Notes: a model not told the origin generated them from the sequence alone. Shown: positions 26,011 to 35,200, counted from the stretch's first letter. The stretch is DNA of 64,000 bases from Pseudaeromonas sharmana (GCF_042649925.1 NZ_JBHSAF010000007.1:124001-188000); one strand, 5' to 3'. Program-made: numbers and translations.

Positions 26011-27650
26011 GGCTGCGCGAGCTGCGACGTCTGTACCAGATTGGCGCCGTGCTGTTACGCCACGGCCTGGATGATCTGCTCCCTCGCGCCTGGCAACCCT
26101 GGCCGGTTCGCGCCTGTCGGCACAGTCTGTTCTGGTTGCGCAACCGTCACCGCGACGCCAGTCATGGTCGCCGCTTGCGACTGGCCTGTGAAGCCCTCGG
26201 CCCGGTGTTCATCAAATTTGGCCAGATGTTATCGACCCGGCGCGACCTGTTGCCACCTGCGCTGGCCGACGAGCTGGCCCTGCTGCAGGATCGGGTCCCG
26301 CCATTTCCCGGCGCCCTGGCCCGCCAGCAGATCGAACAGAGCCTGCGCCAACCGATCGAAACCCTGTTCGATGCGTTCGACGAAACCCCGCTCGCCTCGG
26401 CCTCGGTCGCCCAGGTACACACCGCCCGCCTGAAAAGCAGCGGCGAAGAGATAGTCCTCAAGGTGATACGCCCGGATATCCGGCCGGTGATTGAAGCCGA
26501 CCTGCAACTGCTCGAGGCACTGGCCCGTCTGGTGGCCTGGCTGGTGCCACACAACCGTCTGCGTCCGGTTGAGGTGGTCAACGAATACCGCAAGACGCTG
26601 CTGGACGAGCTCAACCTGATGAGCGAAGCGGCCAATGCCATGCAGTTGCGTCGCAACTTTGAAGGCTCGCCGATGCTGTATGTGCCGCGGGTGTATACCG
26701 ATCTGTGCCGCGAACAGGTGCTGGTGATGGAACGCATCTACGGTATTCCGGTATCGGATCGGGCGGCGCTGGAAGCCAATGGAACCAACTTCAAACTGCT
26801 GGCCGAACGCGGTGTCGAGGTGTTCTTTACCCAGGTGTTCCGCGACAGCTTCTTTCATGCCGACATGCATCCTGGCAACGTCTTCGTCGCCTACGAACAC
26901 CCGGAAGATCCTCTGTGGATTGGCATCGACTGCGGCATCGTCGGCACGCTCAACCGTGACGACAAGCGCTACCTGGCTGACAATTTCCTCGCCTTCTTCA
27001 ATCGCGACTACCGCCGGGTCGCCGAATTGCACGTGCAATCAGGCTGGGTGCCGCCAGATACCAAGGTCGAGGAGTTCGAATCGGCACTGCGCACCGTGCT
27101 GGAGCCCATCTTTGCCAAGCCGCTGGCCGAGATATCGTTTGGTCAGGTGCTGTTGAACCTGTTCAACACTGCGCGGCGCTTCAACATGCAGGTGCAGCCC
27201 CAGTTGGTGTTGTTGCAAAAGACGCTGCTGTATGTCGAAGGGCTGGGACGCCAGCTCTATCCGCAACTGGATCTGTGGCAAACCGCCAAGCCCTATCTCG
27301 AACGCTGGTTGCGCCAGCAGGTCGGCCCGCAGGCGGCATGGCAAGGGCTGAAGGCCAATGCGCCATTCTGGCTGGAAAAGCTGCCGCAGTTGCCGGATCT
27401 GATCTACGATGCGCTGCAACAATCCCAGCGTCAGCAGCACCAGTTCGAACAACTGGCTCGCCGCTGGCAACAACAACAACGGCAGCAAGGTCAGGCTCGC
27501 TATCTGCTGCTGATCGGCGCTACCCTGTTGCTCGGCAGCCTGGGTTGCTGGCAGCTGGGCTTGCCGGCGCTGGCTACCAGCGCTGGTGGTCTGGCGCTGC
27601 TGTGCTGGTGGCGCGGTTGGCGACGGCTGACCACCCACAGCCGCGGATAA
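26007..27650 (+). CDS. ubiB: Ubiquinone biosynthesis regulatory protein kinase-like UbiB
   Basis: Membrane-anchored ABC1/ADCK-type atypical kinase or ATPase needed for ubiquinone synthesis, 547 residues. Motifs in order: FIKFGQMLSTRRDLLPP (KxGQ), ASASVAQVHTA (Ala-rich loop), EIVLKVIRP, FFHADMHPGNVFV and GIDCGIVGTL. A hydrophobic C-terminus (residues about 495-530) gives the usual membrane anchor. It is the third gene of the ubi operon; tatA follows after 21 bp. Confidence 0.98.
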   Translation: MRLRELRRLYQIGAVLLRHGLDDLLPRAWQPWPVRACRHSLFWLRNRHRDASHGRRLRLACEALGPVFIKFGQMLSTRRDLLPPALADELALLQDRVPPFPGALARQQIEQSLRQPIETLFDAFDETPLASASVAQVHTARLKSSGEEIVLKVIRPDIRPVIEADLQLLEALARLVAWLVPHNRLRPVEVVNEYRKTLLDELNLMSEAANAMQLRRNFEGSPMLYVPRVYTDLCREQVLVMERIYGIPVSDRAALEANGTNFKLLAERGVEVFFTQVFRDSFFHADMHPGNVFVAYEHPEDPLWIGIDCGIVGTLNRDDKRYLADNFLAFFNRDYRRVAELHVQSGWVPPDTKVEEFESALRTVLEPIFAKPLAEISFGQVLLNLFNTARRFNMQVQPQLVLLQKTLLYVEGLGRQLYPQLDLWQTAKPYLERWLRQQVGPQAAWQGLKANAPFWLEKLPQLPDLIYDALQQSQRQQHQFEQLARRWQQQQRQQGQARYLLLIGATLLLGSLGCWQLGLPALATSAGGLALLCWWRGWRRLTTHSRG

Positions 27651-27671
27651 CCCCTTATTGACGAGGACCTC

Positions 27672-27857
27672 ATGCATTTCAGTATCACGGAACTGCTGCT
27701 CATCGCCTTCATCGTGCTGATCCTGTTTGGCACCAAGCGGTTGCGCAACGTCGGAGGCGATCTCGGCACCGCGCTGCGCGACTTCAAGAAAGCCCTGCGC
27801 GGCGACGATAGCGGCGACAAGCCGGACGACAAGACACCGCCACAGGACAAGCCCTGA
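27672..27857 (+). CDS. tatA: Twin-arginine translocase subunit TatA
   Basis: Pore-forming subunit of the Tat system, 61 residues, on the short side for TatA. One N-terminal transmembrane helix (ITELLLIAFIVLILFGTKRL) carries the FGTKRL hinge, followed by an amphipathic helix and a charged, disordered tail. tatB begins 3 bp after its stop. Confidence 0.96.
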   Translation: MHFSITELLLIAFIVLILFGTKRLRNVGGDLGTALRDFKKALRGDDSGDKPDDKTPPQDKP

Positions 27858-27860
27858 TCC

Positions 27861-28328
27861 ATGTTTGATATCGGCTTATGGGAGCTGGTGCTCTGCGCCG
27901 TGGTGGCGCTGCTGGTACTGGGCCCGCAACGCATGCCGACCGCCGTCAGAACGGTCGCGACCTGGTTGCACGGGGTCAGCACGACGCTACGCGCCCTCCG
28001 CCGGGAGTTCGAAAAGGAGCTGGAGCTGGACGAGCTCAAGGCCAGCCTGCAGGGACAGGCCCCTCGTCCCGGGCCGACGCCCCCCCCCAGCGCACCGCCG
28101 GCCGAGGTCAGTGCCGCCATTGCGGCACTCAAGGCGGCCAGTCCGCAATCGGACACACCCATCCCACCGACCAACGCGGCGCAACCGGATCTCACGGAGA
28201 CCCCGCAGCTGTCATTGCCACTGACCACGCCGGCCGACATAGCTGCGGCCATCGAGGCACTGAAAGCCGCCCGTCCAGAGACATGCCCCGATCAGCCAGC
28301 GCCCCGGGATCCGCACCATGAGCCGTAG
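27861..28328 (+). CDS. tatB: Twin-arginine translocase subunit TatB
   Basis: Substrate-receptor partner of TatC, 155 residues. It starts MFDIGLWELVLCAVVALLVL and continues GPQRMPTAVRT, the TatB version of the hinge (LGPQRMP). A long charged helix and a Pro/Ala-rich tail follow. It overlaps the start of tatC by 11 bp. Confidence 0.96.
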   Translation: MFDIGLWELVLCAVVALLVLGPQRMPTAVRTVATWLHGVSTTLRALRREFEKELELDELKASLQGQAPRPGPTPPPSAPPAEVSAAIAALKAASPQSDTPIPPTNAAQPDLTETPQLSLPLTTPADIAAAIEALKAARPETCPDQPAPRDPHHEP

Positions 28329-29058
28329 CCCGCAACCGCTGATTCAACATCTGCTCGAGCTCAGACGCCGCGCGCTGAAATCACTGGCCGTGATTGCCAT
28401 CCTGTTTCTCGGGCTGATCTATTTCGCCAACGATCTTTACTACCTGCTGGCACTCCCCTTGCTGGAGCAGATGCCGCATGGCGGCCAGATGATCGCCACC
28501 GACGTCACCACACCGTTCGTCATTCCGATGAAACTGACGCTCTACGTCGCCCTGCTGCTGGCCATTCCCTACCTGTTGTATCAGCTGTGGGCCTACGTGG
28601 CACCCGGCCTGTACCAGCATGAACGCCGTCTGGTGCTGCCGCTGGTCATCGGCAGCGCTGTGCTGTTCTATGCCGGCATGGCGTTCGCCTATTTTGTCGT
28701 CTGCCCCCTGCTGTTCACCTTCTTCACCGCGATCGCGCCGCAGGGTGTGACCATGGCCACCGACATCGCCAGTTACCTGGGGTTCATCATGGGGATGTTT
28801 TTCTCGTTCGGGCTCGCCTTCGAGGTCCCCGTGGCCCTCTGCCTGTTGTGCTGGAGCGGGGTCACCTCGCCGGAAAAGTTGACTCGCCAACGCCCTTACT
28901 ACATCGTCGCCGCCTTCGTCGTGGCCATGTTTCTGACGCCACCGGATGTCATGTCCCAGACCATGCTGGCCGTGCCGCTGTGTCTGTTGTTCGAAGTCGG
29001 CATTCTGCTGGGCCGCTTTTACCGGCGCCAGCCTGCCGAGGAGCATGCCGATGATTGA
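28318..29058 (+). CDS. tatC: Twin-arginine translocase subunit TatC
   Basis: Six-helix core receptor that recognises the twin-arginine signal, 246 residues. The N-terminal LIQHLLELRRRALKSLAVIA and the FVIPMKLTLYVALLLAIPYL block are typical, as is the FGLAFEVPVALCLL helix with its conserved Glu. It overlaps tatB and tatD. Confidence 0.97.
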   Translation: MSRSPQPLIQHLLELRRRALKSLAVIAILFLGLIYFANDLYYLLALPLLEQMPHGGQMIATDVTTPFVIPMKLTLYVALLLAIPYLLYQLWAYVAPGLYQHERRLVLPLVIGSAVLFYAGMAFAYFVVCPLLFTFFTAIAPQGVTMATDIASYLGFIMGMFFSFGLAFEVPVALCLLCWSGVTSPEKLTRQRPYYIVAAFVVAMFLTPPDVMSQTMLAVPLCLLFEVGILLGRFYRRQPAEEHADD

Positions 29059-29845
29059 TATCGGTCTGAATCTGACCAACCCCCAGTTCGCCAGTGACCG
29101 TGAGGCCGTGCTGCTGCGGGCACAACAGGCCGGTGTCGAGGCGGTGATCCTGACCGGCACCGACCTCGACGACAGCGCGGCCGCCGCCACGCTGGCCGCC
29201 GGCTGGCCGCAGTTTGCCTACAGCACCGCCGGCCTGCACCCGCACGATGCCCGCCATTGGGATGCCGGCAGTGCAACGCGGCTGCGATCCCTGGCCGCAG
29301 CACCGCAAGTGGTGGCCATCGGCGAGTGCGGCCTCGACTTCAATCGGGATTTTTCACCCCGGCCCCAGCAGGAGGCGGCGTTTGTTGCCCAGCTGGAGCT
29401 GGCCGTCGAGCTGAACAAACCGGTGTTTCTGCACTGCCGCGACGCCCATGCCCGTTTCACCAGCCTGCTGGCGCCCTATCTGCGCCACTTGCCGGGAGCC
29501 GTACTGCACTGCTTCACCGGCACGGCCGACGAGCTGAGCGAGTGTCTGACGCTGGGGCTGCACATCGGCATCACCGGCTGGGTGTGTGATGAACGGCGTG
29601 GCGAGACACTGCGTGCGCTGGTGCCGCAGATCCCGGCCGGGCGCTTGATGATCGAAACCGATGCCCCCTACCTGCTGCCCCGCGACCTGAGCCCGAAGCC
29701 GACGTCGCGGCGCAATGAACCGGCTTATCTGCCACACATTGCCGCTACTGTCGCGGCACTGCGTGGCGAATCCTGCAGTGCGTTGCTGGCGCATACCCGG
29801 GCGACCAGCCGCGCCTTCTTCCGACTCGATGAGGTGTTGTCATGA
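29051..29845 (+). CDS. tatD: Metal-dependent hydrolase TatD
   Basis: TIM-barrel metal-dependent deoxyribonuclease, not part of the translocase itself, 264 residues from the ATG at 29051 within the end of tatC. Metal ligands and family motifs are visible: AGLHPHDARHW, AIGECGLDFNRDFSPRPQQE, KPVFLHCRDAHARF, LHCFTGTADEL and MIETDAPYLLPRDLSPKP. The N-terminus is MIDIGLNLTN, with Asn where many TatD proteins have His; the metal-site HxH is therefore not seen at that place, although this form is common in gammaproteobacterial TatD. Confidence 0.95.
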   Translation: MIDIGLNLTNPQFASDREAVLLRAQQAGVEAVILTGTDLDDSAAAATLAAGWPQFAYSTAGLHPHDARHWDAGSATRLRSLAAAPQVVAIGECGLDFNRDFSPRPQQEAAFVAQLELAVELNKPVFLHCRDAHARFTSLLAPYLRHLPGAVLHCFTGTADELSECLTLGLHIGITGWVCDERRGETLRALVPQIPAGRLMIETDAPYLLPRDLSPKPTSRRNEPAYLPHIAATVAALRGESCSALLAHTRATSRAFFRLDEVLS

Positions 29846-30858
29846 CACAGTTTGTCTCAGCTCCATTTCCCGCTCGCCGTTTGCGCCGTCTGCGCAAGCA
29901 CGATTTCAGCCGCCGTCTGGTGCGCGAGCATCAGCTGACGGTCGATGACCTGATCTATCCGGTCTTCGTGCTGGAGGGCGAACAGCGCAGGGAGGCCGTT
30001 GCCAGCATGCCCGGCATCGAACGGCTGAGCCTGGATCTGTTGCTGGAAGAGGCCGCCGAGCTGGTGAGCCTCGGCATTCCGGCCATAGCGCTGTTTCCGG
30101 TCATCGGTCAGCAGGACAAGAGCCTGGATGCCAGTGCCGCCTGGGATGAGAACGGTCTGGTGCCGCGCACGGTACGCGCGCTGAAGGCGCGTTTCCCCGA
30201 GCTGGGCGTTATTACCGATGTGGCGCTCGACCCGTACACCACCCATGGTCAGGACGGCATCATCGATGAGCAGGGTTATGTGCTGAATGAGGTGACCACA
30301 CGCGCCCTGGTCAAGCAGGCGCTGTGCCACGCCGTGGCCGGCGCCGATGTGGTGGCCCCCTCCGACATGATGGATGGCCGCATCGGCGCCATCCGCGAGG
30401 CACTGGAAAGCCACGGCTTCAGTCACACCCAGATCATGGCCTATTCGGCCAAATACGCCTCCCATTACTATGGTCCGTTTCGCGATGCGGTCGGATCGGC
30501 GGCCAACCTGGGCAAGAGCAGCAAGGATACCTACCAGATGGATCCGGCCAACGGCAACGAGGCGCTGCAGGAAGTCGGCCTCGATATCGCCGAAGGGGCG
30601 GACATGGTGATGGTCAAACCGGGCATGCCTTACCTGGATGTGGTCTGGCGCGTTAAGAGCCAGTACGGCGTACCCACCTTCGCCTATCAGGTCAGCGGAG
30701 AATACGCGATGCACATGGCGGCGATCCAGAATGGCTGGCTCAAGGAGCGCGAGTGCATCATGGAGTCGCTGCTGTGTTTCAAGCGGGCCGGCGCCGATGG
30801 CATCCTGACCTACTTTGCCAAGCGCGTAGCCCAGTGGCTGCACGCCGAGCGTCACTGA
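29842..30858 (+). CDS. hemB: Delta-aminolevulinic acid dehydratase (porphobilinogen synthase)
   Basis: Condenses two 5-aminolevulinate molecules to porphobilinogen in haem synthesis, 338 residues. The two Schiff-base lysine regions are present (MAYSAKYASHYYGPFRDAVG and MVMVKPGMPYLDVV), as is the metal-binding DVALDPYTTHGQDGI region. The latter has Asp and Thr in place of the zinc cysteines, indicating a magnesium-type HemB. ATGA overlap with tatD. Confidence 0.97.
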   Translation: MTQFVSAPFPARRLRRLRKHDFSRRLVREHQLTVDDLIYPVFVLEGEQRREAVASMPGIERLSLDLLLEEAAELVSLGIPAIALFPVIGQQDKSLDASAAWDENGLVPRTVRALKARFPELGVITDVALDPYTTHGQDGIIDEQGYVLNEVTTRALVKQALCHAVAGADVVAPSDMMDGRIGAIREALESHGFSHTQIMAYSAKYASHYYGPFRDAVGSAANLGKSSKDTYQMDPANGNEALQEVGLDIAEGADMVMVKPGMPYLDVVWRVKSQYGVPTFAYQVSGEYAMHMAAIQNGWLKERECIMESLLCFKRAGADGILTYFAKRVAQWLHAERH

Positions 30859-30870
30859 TCCGGGAGCATC

Positions 30871-31899
30871 ATGGGCAAGCTGACCATCCGCGATGTAGCA
30901 CGTGAAGCCGGCGTATCCATCGCCACCGCCTCCTATGTGCTGAACGACAAGCCCGGCAAGGTCTCTGCCGAAACCCGCAGCCGGGTTCAGGCCGTGGCCG
31001 AGCGTCTTGGCTATCGCCTGCATCCCGGCGCCCGTCAGCTGCGCGGCATCTCGCGCACCCTGCTGGTACTGCTGCCAGGCCACCACATGGCCCCGGATCT
31101 GCGTGGCATCCTGATGGATTATCCGTTCTTCAACGAGCTACTGGCCGGCATAGAACACGCCGCCTTTGATGCCAAGCTGCAGCCGTCGTTACAGCGCATC
31201 GAGCGGCCGGACGAAGTCCGCCAGCTGCTCAACGGCCCCACCCCCAGCGGGGTGCTGGTGCTCGGCAAGCATGAGGAGGCCGCGCTGCAGGCACTCGAAG
31301 AGTGGGATGCCCCGGTGGCGGTCATCGATGATCGTGACTATTTCAGCCGGCACCCGACCTCGCGTTTCTACGATTACAGCATCGATGACGCCCTGCTCGG
31401 CGAGCTGGCGGCCGAACACCTGTTGAGCCTGGGGCACCGCCGCTTGGTGTTGCTGTTCGGCGCGCTGGCGACCTCCTCGGTACACCGCGATCGCCTCGGC
31501 GGTGTCCGCCGCGCCCTGAGCCGCTATGGCCTGACGCTCGACAGCGACTGGCTGATCGAGACCGATGTCACGCTGGCCGGGGTGGCCCGTGTCGAAGAGC
31601 AGATTCTGCAACAGCTGCAACAGGGCGCCACGGCGATCCTGGCGATGGCCGACATCCTCGCCATCGGCTGCTTCAAGTTGCTGCTGCTGAAGAGCGACTA
31701 CTGCATTCCGGAACAGGTCTCGCTGCTGGGCATCGATAACCTGCACATCCTCAACTACCTGCCGATGCAACTGACCACGGTCGGGCAGGATGTCTACGGC
31801 CGCGGTTATCAGGTGGTGCGCCTGCTACAGGGCCAGAGCCAGTCCCAGTTGCCGGTACAGCTGATGCCAGGAGATACCACCGGGCCCAGCCCGCGCTGA
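30871..31899 (+). CDS. LacI-family transcriptional regulator
   Basis: DNA-binding regulator of 342 residues. Residues 1-50 are a LacI HTH and hinge (LTIRDVAREAGVSIATASYV, then LNDKPGKVSAETRSRVQAVA), followed by a periplasmic-binding-protein-like effector domain (SLGHRRLVLLFGALATSSVH). It is convergent with the GH13 amylase gene at 31981-34839, so control of maltodextrin or starch use is a reasonable guess. Two palindromic sites upstream of the amylase are candidate targets. The effector sugar cannot be read from the sequence. Confidence 0.9.
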   Translation: MGKLTIRDVAREAGVSIATASYVLNDKPGKVSAETRSRVQAVAERLGYRLHPGARQLRGISRTLLVLLPGHHMAPDLRGILMDYPFFNELLAGIEHAAFDAKLQPSLQRIERPDEVRQLLNGPTPSGVLVLGKHEEAALQALEEWDAPVAVIDDRDYFSRHPTSRFYDYSIDDALLGELAAEHLLSLGHRRLVLLFGALATSSVHRDRLGGVRRALSRYGLTLDSDWLIETDVTLAGVARVEEQILQQLQQGATAILAMADILAIGCFKLLLLKSDYCIPEQVSLLGIDNLHILNYLPMQLTTVGQDVYGRGYQVVRLLQGQSQSQLPVQLMPGDTTGPSPR

Positions 31900-31919
31900 C
31901 GCGCTCGCCTGTCGAGCAT

Positions 31920-31945
31920 AAAAAAGCCCCGGCAGGCGCCGGGGC
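31920..31945 (-). terminator. Rho-independent terminator of the amylase gene
   Basis: On the minus strand GCCCCGGC-GCCT-GCCGGGGC forms an 8-bp GC-rich stem followed by TTTTTT. It lies 36 bp after the amylase stop. On the plus strand no T-run follows, so it serves the LacI-family gene less well. Confidence 0.85.
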
Positions 31946-31980
31946 AAATCCAGGGTAAACAACAGCGGAACAAACGGTAC

Positions 31981-34839
31981 TTACTGGCTGATCAGCACCA
32001 TGCCATACAGTGCCGGTACCGACAGCGCGACAGTGCCATCCGCCGCCACGCTATAGTCACTACCACTCAGCACATCCTGATAGCTGCCTGCCACGTCGGC
32101 GGGGAGCGTCAGGTTCAGGGTCTTGGCTGCCGTGTCATTGTTCAACACCAGCAACGCCTTCTGGCCATTCAGCTCCCGCAGCAACACCACTACGTTGGCA
32201 TCGCTATACAGAGGTGCACTCAGACTGCCCTGACGTAGAATCGGGTAGTCCTTGCGCATCTTGATCAGGCGCTTATAGGCTGCCAGCAGATCGGTATCCG
32301 GCTTGCCACCGACGTCGGCCCACGGGTAGGTGCCACGGTTGAACGGGTCTTCCCCACCGGTCACCCCCACTTCATCGCCATAGAAGATGGCCGGAGCGCC
32401 GGGGTAGCTCATCTGGAACAGAGCCGCCAGCTTGACCCGCTGTTTGGCCTGGGCAATCACAGCCGCATCCGTGGTGTCGGAGGTATAACCGAACTTGTAC
32501 AAAGCCCGTGCCGCATCGTGGGTCGACAGCAGGTTCATCAGCGCATAGAAGGCTTGGGGCGGATAGTTTTCCCGCATCAGCTCCAGGTTGTGATACAGCT
32601 CGGCTGCATTACCTCCGGCCGCATAATCCAGCACGGCATTGCGGAAGATGTAGTTCATGGTCGAATCAAACTCGTCGCCCAGGAAGAACTTGGAAGCATC
32701 AAACCAGGTTTCCGCCACGGTCAGCGCCTCGGGATCCTTGCTCTTGACCGCCGTGCGCCATTCACGCCAGAACTCGTCGCTGACCCAAGGCGCGACGTCC
32801 ATCCGCCAACCGGCAAGACCCTGATCCAGCCAGTACTTGGTCACCGAGTCATCATTGCGGTAGGCAAAGTTCTTCCAGCTCTCCGATTCGACCAGCTCAG
32901 GCAGCGTCGAGACGCCGACCCAGCCCTGGTACATGCCTTCCGGCGTGGTCGCGTCGGTGAAGAATTTGTACCAGCTGTAGTAGGGTGATTCCGGATGTGG
33001 CTTGCCGCCTTCGAAGGCACCCACGCCCGGGTACTTGCCGTAGCGGTCAAAGTAGGCAGAATCGCTGCCGGTATGGTTCAACGAGGTATCCAGGATCACG
33101 CGGATACCGCGCGCCTTGGCCTCGGCTGTCAACTTGGCGAACAGCGCATTGTCACCGAAGTTGTCGTCCACCTGCATATAGTCGGCGGTGTCGTACTTGT
33201 GGTTGCTGGGCGCCTCGAAGATCGGGTTGATGTACAGGGTGTTGACCCCGAGATCGACCAGATAGTCGAGTTTCTCGATGATGCCGGCCAGGTCACCGCC
33301 GAAGAAGTCGTTGTTGTAGACCGCATCGTCGCTGCTGTTGCCATCGTTCTCACCCGGCACATAGGGCTTGTCATTCCAGTTGCTATGGAACTCGACGGCC
33401 TGATCCAGATAGGTATCGGTACCCGGCTTCGGATCGTTGGTCGGATCGCCATTGCGGAAGCGTTCCGGGAAGATGTAGTAGTAGACCGCATCCTTGGCCC
33501 ACTCCGGCACCGCAAAATCGCTCAGGTAAACGGTCTGGCGATAACGGCGGATCTGGCTGCTGTCCTTGGGCTTGAACGCCACCAGACCCGGTCCGGCAGA
33601 GCCCTTTTCAGAGGTCCAGTAGACAGTTTCCTTATTGTTTTGATACACATAGACCTGGTCGCCGATCGTGAACTCGAAGTAGTAACCATACACCCCCTTG
33701 GTCGGGAAAGTGTAACTGCCACCCCAGCGTTCGGCACCATCCACCACGGTTTTGCTCAACGGCACCCGAGTCAGCTCGTCGTACTTGAGCACATCCTGAT
33801 TGCCTTCCAGCGTCCGGTTATCAATCACCAGATTGACACTATCGATGCCAGGCAGTGCGCTAAGGGCGTAGTCGATGGTCTGGCCTTCTGTCACGGCGCC
33901 AAAGGGCTGCTTGAAGTTGCTGTTGCGGGAATCGAAGCTCACGCTCAGCGCGATCGGATCCGTCACCTGGGCATTGCCTGAGCCAACAAAAGTCTGATCG
34001 CCGATGGTCAGCTTCGGATTGCTGGCATCGGCATCCATCGTCAACTTGGCGGTATGGGCACCGGTGAAATTGAACTTCAGATTGCCGGTGCTGGCCCCCA
34101 GGATCGCATCACTGGTGATGGCCAGCGGCGTGCCGTGGGTCAGTGTATTCGCGCTGCCATCGGCTGCGCCGAAGCTGCTGGCCGCACTCCAGCCGGAATC
34201 GGCCAGTTTGAATTCATACTCCCCGGTTTCATTGACGTTCAGATAGAAGGCATCGCAACTATAGGTGAACAGATAATCTGAAACCGCCGTCCAGCCATTC
34301 ATGCCACCGCGCAGGAACAGGGCCGTCTCACCCAGCGGGTTATCCGGGCACTGATAGATAGTCAAGGTCGGCTCGGTAGCTGACTTGGTGAGATCCAGAA
34401 CCAACTTATTCACCCCGGAGAAGGTGAAGCTGAGGTTGCTGCCCTGCAGGGCCAGCGGCAGCGGGGTATTGGCCACCGCCTGGCTGCTGCTCGCACCACC
34501 AAAATCCGAGTTCGCGGACCAGCCGGCATCGGCGATCTTGAATGACTGATCGCCGTCGGTTTCGGTCACCAGCTCGAAATGGTCGCAGACATAGTTGAAT
34601 TTGTACTCTTCGGCCGCATTCCAGCTGTTCATGCCACCGCGCAAATACAGCGCCGTGTCACCCATGGGGTTGTCAACACAGGTGGTCGGCGTCGGAGTGG
34701 GATCCGGTGTCGGGTCCGGTGTCGGGTTGTCATTGTCTGAACTGCCGCCGTTACACGCGGCGAGCGCCACGGCCAGCGAGATCGCCAGCGCCAGTCGGTT
34801 GACCGGGCTGACAAAATGCATCTGCAAGCAAGTTGTCAT
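31981..34839 (-). CDS. GH13 family lipoprotein alpha-amylase / neopullulanase-like
   Basis: Secreted, lipid-anchored starch or maltodextrin hydrolase, 952 residues; start at 34839 with AGGA upstream. The signal ends LAVALAACNGG (lipobox Cys29; Asn at +2 favours the outer membrane). A Thr/Pro linker (about 39-53) leads to two repeats of about 110 residues (about 54-163 and 164-280), each opening with Cys-x-Asp-Asn-Pro and containing YLRGGMN/FLRGGMN, probably carbohydrate-binding. A neopullulanase-like N domain follows (about 300-430). The GH13 barrel keeps all catalytic regions: DTSLNHTG, GWRMDVAPW (nucleophile Asp681), TVAETWFDA (Glu710) and LLSTHDAAR (Asp775). Exact specificity is not decidable by eye. 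Confidence 0.93.
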   Translation of the reverse strand: MTTCLQMHFVSPVNRLALAISLAVALAACNGGSSDNDNPTPDPTPDPTPTPTTCVDNPMGDTALYLRGGMNSWNAAEEYKFNYVCDHFELVTETDGDQSFKIADAGWSANSDFGGASSSQAVANTPLPLALQGSNLSFTFSGVNKLVLDLTKSATEPTLTIYQCPDNPLGETALFLRGGMNGWTAVSDYLFTYSCDAFYLNVNETGEYEFKLADSGWSAASSFGAADGSANTLTHGTPLAITSDAILGASTGNLKFNFTGAHTAKLTMDADASNPKLTIGDQTFVGSGNAQVTDPIALSVSFDSRNSNFKQPFGAVTEGQTIDYALSALPGIDSVNLVIDNRTLEGNQDVLKYDELTRVPLSKTVVDGAERWGGSYTFPTKGVYGYYFEFTIGDQVYVYQNNKETVYWTSEKGSAGPGLVAFKPKDSSQIRRYRQTVYLSDFAVPEWAKDAVYYYIFPERFRNGDPTNDPKPGTDTYLDQAVEFHSNWNDKPYVPGENDGNSSDDAVYNNDFFGGDLAGIIEKLDYLVDLGVNTLYINPIFEAPSNHKYDTADYMQVDDNFGDNALFAKLTAEAKARGIRVILDTSLNHTGSDSAYFDRYGKYPGVGAFEGGKPHPESPYYSWYKFFTDATTPEGMYQGWVGVSTLPELVESESWKNFAYRNDDSVTKYWLDQGLAGWRMDVAPWVSDEFWREWRTAVKSKDPEALTVAETWFDASKFFLGDEFDSTMNYIFRNAVLDYAAGGNAAELYHNLELMRENYPPQAFYALMNLLSTHDAARALYKFGYTSDTTDAAVIAQAKQRVKLAALFQMSYPGAPAIFYGDEVGVTGGEDPFNRGTYPWADVGGKPDTDLLAAYKRLIKMRKDYPILRQGSLSAPLYSDANVVVLLRELNGQKALLVLNNDTAAKTLNLTLPADVAGSYQDVLSGSDYSVAADGTVALSVPALYGMVLISQ

Positions 34840-34866
34840 GATTACATCCTGTATCGGTGATTATTA

Positions 34867-34882
34867 GGTTAAACATTTAACC
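34867..34882. promoter_or_regulatory. Palindromic operator candidate, amylase promoter
   Basis: GGTTAAA-CA-TTTAACC is a perfect 7-bp inverted repeat with a 2-base centre, 27 bp upstream of the amylase start. LacI-family operators are palindromes of this size, and a LacI-family gene flanks the amylase. The link to that regulator is an inference. Confidence 0.45.
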
Positions 34883-35027
34883 GCGTGCAGATCTATTACA
34901 ACGCCACCGTTCCGACAACCAGTGCGTATTTAACTTGCGCCAGCCATCACAAATAGCAAAATTTATGCAGATATCTTTCATTCGAAATGAAAATGGCCTG
35001 TTTCGCCCCGTAAAAGACAGTGCGTCA

Positions 35028-35043
35028 GGTTAAATATTTAATT
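35028..35043. promoter_or_regulatory. Second operator-like site in the amylase-eptA gap
   Basis: GGTTAAA-TA-TTTAATT repeats the left half of the site at 34867 exactly and keeps five of seven bases in the right half. The centres lie 161 bp apart, a spacing at which LacI-type tetramers can loop DNA. The rest of the 361-bp gap (34840-35200) holds AT-rich promoter DNA and the PmrA-like box at 35112. Confidence 0.35.
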
Positions 35044-35111
35044 TAAGGCTCGAGCGAAAATCGGATGGCCTGCGCCGTTCCGCGGCGATGTGTGCACAAG
35101 TTACGTGTATT

Positions 35112-35128
35112 CTTAAGGTTCATTTAAG
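35112..35128 (+). promoter_or_regulatory. PmrA (BasR) box candidate upstream of eptA
   Basis: CTTAAG-GTTCA-TTTAAG matches the direct-repeat PmrA consensus CTTAAK-N5-CTTAAK with one mismatch. It lies 73 bp before the eptA start, a suitable place for activation. PmrAB (BasSR) is known to switch on lipid A phosphoethanolamine transfer under iron or acid stress and cationic peptides. The regulator itself is not in the window. Confidence 0.6.
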
Positions 35129-35200
35129 AAGGCCATGCTCCAATGCAGACCTGGCCCTTAGCGTCACGACGCCCAACACCCGTATAAGAGTCTAACAAGC

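Noticed and set aside
27500..28252. Minus-strand open frame of 250 codons over tatA and tatB
   Set aside because: Serine/arginine-rich shadow of conserved tat genes with no start signal.
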